Shown here: positions 54,087 through 60,000 of the stretch, in pieces
Numbering within the stretch: the first letter of the stretch is position 1
Layout: every line of letters starts with the position of its first letter
Source of the DNA: Owenia fusiformis
Taxonomy: Eukaryota; Annelida; Polychaeta; Sabellida; Oweniidae
Direction of reading: 5' to 3'
NCBI GenBank assembly: GCA_903813345.2
Contig: CAIIXF020000009.1
Location: 18,937,759-18,997,758, forward strand
DNA length: 60,000 bases
Notes under the pieces: model-generated
Databases searched by the model: none
The model's input: the letters and a program-made list of their open reading frames with translations, nothing else
Told to the model about the DNA's origin: nothing
Position numbers and translations under genes: made by a program

Positions 54087-57000
54087 GTAAGTCATACCTT
54101 CTCTGTTACAGGGTGGCCACTATAAATGCACCCTACATGTCATAAACAGAGTGGCCTCAATGTAAATATCCCACCTGATTTCACATCAACAGATGCATCA
54201 AATTATACATCATTCAAAGATTCAAAGCTCCAATGAAGTGTCATCATGGACTCTATCAGGTGGTAGAGCCCATGGTGTCATATACCTCTGAATTGTGAGA
54301 AATGTACCCTCAAAAAAGTTAATTGTTGCCAAAAACAGATTTGCAATATAATACTTCTTTGAGTAAGTAATAAATCTTTAATTTCAGTTAATTATAACTA
54401 ATCACCCTTTTAAGTAATAAAACACATTAAGATGACAAGCTTAATAGCCTCCAATCCTATCTTCCTGTGTATTGATAAAACAGATTATTCCTTTTAAACA
54501 TATCATTTTTTCTGTAGTTGGTTTTGCTATTGCAGAATATGAATGCTTTAAAATGAATATATGAAGGTGATTGTGTATTTATAGGAGAAGGTTTATTTAT
54601 GTTATTTGCCTGACATTCCTGCTGTAGTACATTTGAGGGAGGGGGTAAAAATCTTATCTACTTTTGCAAGGGCTTTTACTTCTTGAAAATATAAATCAAC
54701 ACACAGAATATGGGAAATTCAATTATTTTTTGGGTTGATGGTGGAGTCTGAAATAAGTTATGTTTTAGGACAACCATAAAGATATTGATCCCTGCATTCA
54801 CCAGATAGAATAGATAATTACAGTTCAGTGATTTTTGACTGAATAGAAGCAAAAGTTTTATTGAGAAAACAACACATGTTGTATTGTGGTATGTTTTGTT
54901 ATCATCAATACTGACCCAGTACATGTTTGCATTCATAGGAACACAAGCCTACTTTTTGTACTCTTTCTCTGACAAATGACATCATACAAATATACAATAT
55001 GTTATTTCCTATGAGATTTTTATTGAAGAATTCAATCTAATCATCATGTAACACAATCTATTATTATATTTTTATCAATACCATCCAGCTATTTACTTGT
55101 CCCTCTGAGGCATTCAGTGTACTTATACTGTAGACCACCATGCTAATTCGGCATCAGTTGCTCTCAATTAGGTCATGTTATTCTTCACTACAAGTACACT
55201 GTATATTCTTGTATTTCTTTAATGTAAAGTTGGCATTAATTTTTCTCACTAGTTTAAAATATTGATCATAAAATCTCATTAATTTATTAAATTGTAATAA
55301 GTAATCCATTACATTCTGACACTAATCCTATTTTATTTAAGATTTAAATTTAAGAAAAGAATTAATTCTAAAAGATACACTGTTGCTTCGTATGAATTAG
55401 TAACTTTTCAGAAAAAAACAATTATTATGATTGAATTAAATGGCCAATTACTATATGTTTTGATATACTGATGAAATGATTTTGCTCCTAGACATTCTGC
55501 CCTTATAGATTTGAACGTTACTAAACGCTATATGAAGGCCATGGTTTCTCATGATGGGTTTAATCTTACCTAATTTAATTAATGTACTTTTGGGAATTTT
55601 TGACTGGGGGTTCGCACTATACCACCACTATGAAGTAACGACATATTGATATGTGACCTGCATTTGGTATTGGCATCTGTAACAATTGTTACACTTTTGT
55701 GTGATTGCCCAATAGAAGCCAAGAAAAATAACGTAATTATATGCAGAACTATGGATGTATTTGTGGGAATTTACAAAGGACTCATCCTCAGCTTGTTCAC
55801 TTTAAAGTTGTGTTAAAGATCTCACAACTTCCGAGGAAACCTTTTACCTAATTTCTGATAAGCATTAAAGAGGAAATTACATGACATGTTGTGTATGTAT
55901 TTGTTGTTGATTCTGTCTCATTCAATTTATATCTGTTTTATAGGATAGTTGTAATTGATGGGAAAGCGAGATCCTATTGAAATACTCACCTTTAATATGC
56001 AAAGCAAATTGTTTCAGAAAATGAAAAATAGAAATGTACTTTACGGCATGGTTGGAGACTTTTGGTGACGAAACACCTAGTTAACATGGCTGAATTGAAA
56101 TAATGATCAAATAATATAAGTTGCTCAATGCAATACCTAATACAGAATTAGAAAGATTCAATCTTATTACTCTTGAAAGCTCAAAGGTTGCTATATACTT
56201 AGAGTTTATGACACCTGTTCAAACAATTTTGTGTTTTATCCTGTTCATAATGAGCTCTAATACAATAATTATGATTTATGTTCCCAGCAATCTTTTAAGA
56301 TGCGGTTGCTATGGTAAGATATCTATCTTAAAAGGGGTTCTACTCAAGAAGTTAAATAATTATTCAGTCTCCCATCCTTACTTTATCCACTCTATTACCG
56401 TATTTACATTACAATGCCGATGTTATATAACGCTGGTGTTTAAAATTGGGGATACTGTTACATCTAAGTTAGAACTGTGATATAAATAATTTTGATGGTT
56501 TACATCTGTATGAAACCAAACAACGGTTATATAACTATATGCACTCTTAGCCTTAAAGACGGGCCACCAAGTTTATTTTATCATTTTGAAATATATATCG
56601 CTTGATATGATTGTCCTGACAGGTCATCAAAATCAAGATCATCTTGGCATTTTCAATTAACAGAATTATTATGACGTCAAGGTCACTGTTTGTGCACGCA
56701 TTATAACACCAGTGTAGCTTTGCACAGACGGGGGAATTGTAAAGGGTGATGTATTATGATTATTTTGTTATGATTAGACAATAAGTGAAGCGTAAAATGG
56801 AATTGTAAAATGTTTTCATGACACTCTTGTTAAAGAGTTCTGGAAAAAGATTAATTTCATTCAGTCTACTCAGCAAAATTAGGCTATTCAAATGAAATTG
56901 AATTGTTCTCATAGATTTACTTCCACTGACAGCATCTCCTTATCATTGACTGTTGTCTAGAAATAATGATCATAAATTAGTTAAAGTCTTGTATTTTAAC

Positions 57001-58262
57001 TTTAGGGACCAGATCATATACAATGTAGAGAGTCTTGTAGTTCAACTTGAGAGACTAGATCATAAAGTAGATTCTCAGGTTTCAATATGAGGGACCATTG
57101 TGTTTAAAGGGTTCCAATAAGCATCCCGTATAAAAACAATATGGCGGCTCCAGGTGAATCAACTGGATCAGTCCATTTTTAAGAAATAAGGGGAGTTCTG
57201 TGAAATCCAGTTTATTGAAATTGTCTTTGAGATAAAGTAATCCGTTTATAATGATTTTGAAAACGTTATCCATGGAGTGATTGCATTCAAACAGTACATG
57301 TACAACAGCCAATATAAATCCTTGTATTAGAACTGCTTTGTTTCATTTGTAGGATATTTCATATGCCAAGCTGTGTGCTATTACGTTATGGGAAAATTTA
57401 GATGCCAATTTTTCCTTATTATACACAATTAGAAGATCCTGAAACTTCCATAAATTTGGAATTGATTTGTCAAAATAAAAATCACCCTTTTATAAATGTG
57501 TGACGATCTATAATATACTTATGCTATATAACAGTCAGAGGTGTTGACACAACGACATCGAACCTGTGAACCCTTGAGTATTATTCCGGGATCGGGCCTT
57601 TTATACTAAACGGTGAGCAACACCAGAAACGAGCGTTCGATTTGCTAAACGATATGCGTCACCCTTTAACAGAATCATATCATGGGAACATTTCACTCAA
57701 ATTGGATTTTTTCATTGCACAGGGTCAGCAAAAAACAAATGTTCATAACTCAGTGATCCAGCATCGTTTTGTACATGCATTTGACACAATCAAACCTTGT
57801 TCCATTTTCTTACCTTCTACTAAGTTTCATTTATCTACTATTTCTAAAGGTTACGATCTTATGGCCATTTTACAAAACACGCTTCAAATGCCAAAATATG
57901 CCAAAATCACCCAATTTGAACCCCAGAATTTTTTCTTTTGTCCTTTTATTGAACCTCTTGTCTTACAACAGGGTTTTTCTATTATAATCAAATTCAATAT
58001 AGATTTTGATATGATAAAAAGTATCTGTAATGTTTTATTGACGTTTTTCTGTTCTTGTAATGTATATATATATTTTTAATGTATTAAATGTACTTTAATA
58101 TGTTATATTTTTGGAATAAAAATTTTAAAAAGAAAAAATCTTTTGGCCTTTTGATCTTTATCAGAATCAGACCATTTCTAATTTTCTTAATGGTAAACGT
58201 GACAACCCATTGAACCCAAGAATTGTTTATTTTATGGTATTTATAATTCAATTTATATATTA
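54087..58262. other. Downstream of FOXRED2 exon 4, no exon found
   Basis: I searched the plus strand by eye for the expected continuation (a G-x-G-N/S-x-A-F-E-like block after a 3' splice site) and found none. AT-rich sequence with no recognisable repeats. An unrecognised open frame lies at 57,642-58,079. The last bases before 58,263 are probably the 3' untranslated region of the channel gene on the minus strand. Confidence 0.35.
57642..58079 (+). CDS. Unrecognised ORF, 145 codons
   Basis: Open frame ending in CNVYIYF and a stop, followed 35 bases later by GGAATAAAAATTTTAAAAAG, which resembles a polyadenylation signal and an A-rich tail. The protein (for example HRFVHAFDTIKPCSIFLPST, YDLMAILQNTLQMPKYAKIT) has no domain that I recognise, and its first codon is not an ATG. 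The upstream 100 bases are GC-richer than the surroundings. It may be the decayed 3' end of a retroelement or chance. Confidence 0.15.
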   Translation: MLNDMRHPLTESYHGNISLKLDFFIAQGQQKTNVHNSVIQHRFVHAFDTIKPCSIFLPSTKFHLSTISKGYDLMAILQNTLQMPKYAKITQFEPQNFFFCPFIEPLVLQQGFSIIIKFNIDFDMIKSICNVLLTFFCSCNVYIYF

Positions 58263-59948
58263 TCAATGTTTAGGCCTTTGAGTAAACCTTTTTTTACAGG
58301 ACTTGCCGAAAACAATCGCAATCAGTTGAAAAACCTCTAGTACGCTCAGAATAGACATCCCAACATAAAATCCGAAAATTCCTCCTATAGCAGATATCAA
58401 ATCTTCAAGTGTGTATGATGGCTTCTGGGTTATCATCTTTATAGTGAGAGATCTGTAGAACACATTTAGTCTTGCAAAGTTCTCTTGGGTCATGTCATAA
58501 AGTTTGTCGTTTGTCGCATTCATGGTGCCTGAATGATCATGATCGAACTTGTTTTTTAAAGCTTTATAAATCATAGTGTTATTGAAAATAATGGGTTGAT
58601 GGTAGACTTGTTTGATCAAAAAAAAATTAAAGTTCTCCTCCGCTGGCCATTTGGCTTTGGAAATTACAGGCTTATATGTTTTGAATTCACAAGATATAGG
58701 ACAGTTACATTTAAACTGGCTGCTATATGAATCAAATAAATCATTAAGGTGCTCCTCTTCACATTCAATACGTCTGTTTAAGTCATTTAAGAATATTGTG
58801 CTTTCATTATTATCGCTAATATCAGAACAATATGTTTCATTTAGAAGATCATTTGGAACTGGGCGCATAATGTTCAGACAGCCACATTTCCCTTGAATAT
58901 ATCGCTGCTGGCATATCTTCAGACATGTGTCCTGGTTGTAAGCAATGTTTGTGGCCTCATAGGCGATGTCAACAAGTTTTACCCTAAACTTGTCACATTG
59001 ACCCCAGGGATGTTCCATTTTCCCAAACACAGTCTGTCTTAGTGCCATCTTGGTATTATATCCAGGAGAAATTGTAATTGCATTATTTACCATGTCTGGA
59101 ATAGTATTTGGTTCATGAATTGAAACTTTAACACCATATTCTGTAATGTCCATTGCATCCATATCATAGTTTAAATCAATGCCATAGATTCTGTCCAAAT
59201 AGAATGTGAGAGAAAGTCCCCATCTCGGCCCAACATTTTTAATTGTCGCAGAATTATTGAATGTGAAACACTTGAAATATTCCCCATTCATCCTTTTTAT
59301 GAAATTTGTTTTGTTACATTTCTTTCCCTTGAATCTACATGACACAATGAAGGTCTCATATTTGGGTGCAAGATATTGAGCCATTTTAGGGCTATGTTGA
59401 GAAATGGCTTGAGCTCTAGTTAATTTTTTTATGTTATCAGTTTCATCCATCATTCTCGTCATTATGTTAGGATTAAGCATAGCCCATAAATCAGTTTTAT
59501 CTTTTACAGTATCTGCAACATTCTTTTTACTAATATCCTGTAATCTTGCAAAACCATGAGCACCATTCGTTCTACATACTGTAACAGCTGGAAAGTCCAC
59601 ATACCGATCCTCAGCTTGTGTTTCATCAATTGTCTGATACTGGAAATATTTTGCAATGAGCAAGCCCATGAAACAGATCGCTACACAAACACTCGTCAGA
59701 AGGAAAATTATCCAAAATACTTTGATTAGCTTAGATGTTGACTGGTAGATCTGTTGACAACCATGAGTTGTTGCTATACTTGTATAATGTAAAAATATTC
59801 CTTGAACATCTTTATCTTTCCTCTCCATATGGTCATCGTTGGTTTCCATCATGAACAGCTCATTAGAAACTGCTATGTAAGTTTTTAGAGTGTCCTTTAT
59901 ATATAATCCCATACCATTATCTAATTGGTATATTGACACCATCAACAT
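58263..59948 (-). CDS. DEG/ENaC-family cation channel, intronless
   Basis: Amiloride-sensitive-type (degenerin/ENaC/ASIC/FMRFamide-gated) channel subunit of 561 residues. It is a trimeric, sodium-selective channel of the plasma membrane with cytosolic ends. Pre-TM1 HG motif at 62-63 (ATTHGCQQIY), important for gating in this family. TM1 about 75-97 (IKVFWIIFLLTSVCVAICFM), then FPAVTVCRTNGA at the start of the extracellular domain. Conserved cysteine-rich domain: QDTCLKICQQRYIQGKCGCL, FKCNCPISCEF. TM2 about 515-548 with the selectivity filter G-M-S at 530-532 in FGFYVGMSILSVLEVFQLI. The frame is complete and uninterrupted, with no splice sites needed. That is unusual for the family in vertebrates but seen in invertebrate expansions. 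The start could be M1, or M34 (METNDDHMERK), which would give a more usual cytosolic N-terminus. The ligand or stimulus cannot be read from the sequence. Confidence 0.93.
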   Translation of the reverse strand: MLMVSIYQLDNGMGLYIKDTLKTYIAVSNELFMMETNDDHMERKDKDVQGIFLHYTSIATTHGCQQIYQSTSKLIKVFWIIFLLTSVCVAICFMGLLIAKYFQYQTIDETQAEDRYVDFPAVTVCRTNGAHGFARLQDISKKNVADTVKDKTDLWAMLNPNIMTRMMDETDNIKKLTRAQAISQHSPKMAQYLAPKYETFIVSCRFKGKKCNKTNFIKRMNGEYFKCFTFNNSATIKNVGPRWGLSLTFYLDRIYGIDLNYDMDAMDITEYGVKVSIHEPNTIPDMVNNAITISPGYNTKMALRQTVFGKMEHPWGQCDKFRVKLVDIAYEATNIAYNQDTCLKICQQRYIQGKCGCLNIMRPVPNDLLNETYCSDISDNNESTIFLNDLNRRIECEEEHLNDLFDSYSSQFKCNCPISCEFKTYKPVISKAKWPAEENFNFFLIKQVYHQPIIFNNTMIYKALKNKFDHDHSGTMNATNDKLYDMTQENFARLNVFYRSLTIKMITQKPSYTLEDLISAIGGIFGFYVGMSILSVLEVFQLIAIVFGKSCKKRFTQRPKH

Positions 59949-60000
59949 ATGATATTATGTTTTATAGATTAATTCCCATATAAGATGTCACATATATCAC
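59949..60000. other. 5' flank of the channel gene
   Basis: Only 52 bases of AT-rich sequence remain before the window edge. No promoter element can be supported. Confidence 0.3.

Noticed and set aside
54087-58262. Missing FOXRED2 exons
   Set aside because: Searched by eye for a glycine-rich second nucleotide-binding motif after a splice acceptor. No candidate was convincing, so none is reported.
58612-58896. 94-codon plus-strand ORF
   Set aside because: It is antisense to the DEG/ENaC coding sequence.
1-60000. Bacterial or viral origin of the window
   Set aside because: Spliced animal genes, a SINE, MITEs and a LINE 3' end are inconsistent with a prokaryotic sequence. No viral genes were recognised.

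Overview
The window looks like AT-rich nuclear DNA from an invertebrate animal, most likely a marine lophotrochozoan such as a bivalve mollusc. The basis is intron-split animal genes with GT..AG junctions and introns of a few hundred bases to about 3 kb, no operon-like packing, and a very high density of short fold-back DNA transposons, minisatellites and a tRNA-derived SINE. The group-level placement is inference; no species marker is visible.

Four protein-coding loci are convincing. (1) UBFD1, plus strand, exons between 19,985 and 24,751: a ubiquitin-like domain followed by the conserved UBFD1 C-terminal domain. One coding exon carries a 1-base deficit in an A-run that breaks the frame. (2) A JmjC/cupin-type iron and 2-oxoglutarate oxygenase with one N-terminal membrane segment, minus strand, 35,932 down to 30,012, with a probable untranslated first exon near 37,080. 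(3) The first four coding exons of a FOXRED2-like ER-lumenal FAD-dependent oxidoreductase, plus strand, 52,009 to 54,086. No further exon is visible in the next 6 kb. (4) An intronless DEG/ENaC-family cation channel of 561 codons, minus strand, 59,948 down to 58,263. It lies downstream of the visible FOXRED2 exons and on the opposite strand, so it is either nested in a very long FOXRED2 intron or follows a truncated FOXRED2 copy.

The rest is mostly mobile and repetitive DNA. 1-18,200 is gene-poor. It holds a 0.9-kb pentamer-like satellite (764-1,670), a 288-bp tandem duplication (2,001-2,570), a decayed element with many GTACATAAC motifs and a broken ORF (about 3,700-6,300), a 3.9-kb inverted-repeat element (6,351-10,224), two copies of one palindromic MITE (13,095 and 13,927), a minisatellite of about 27 bp (14,250-15,560) and a LINE 3' end (15,950-16,741). 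18,200-37,100 holds UBFD1 and the JmjC gene, whose introns and flanks carry many MITEs. 37,600-51,100 is again gene-poor and contains the three best-defined elements: a 984-bp fold-back element with an internal minisatellite and a 10-bp flanking repeat, a 470-bp hAT-like element with an exact 8-bp target duplication, and a 2.15-kb element with 77-bp terminal inverted repeats, a 5-bp duplication and a mariner-like element nested inside it.

The four genes share no evident pathway. The most distinctive property of the window is the number and variety of inverted-repeat elements, several of which could fold into long hairpins if transcribed within introns. No clearly novel gene system was found. 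The best candidates for something undescribed are the GTACATAAC element with its unrecognised broken ORF, the unassigned 2.15-kb element, and the intronic 49-bp perfect-arm hairpin.
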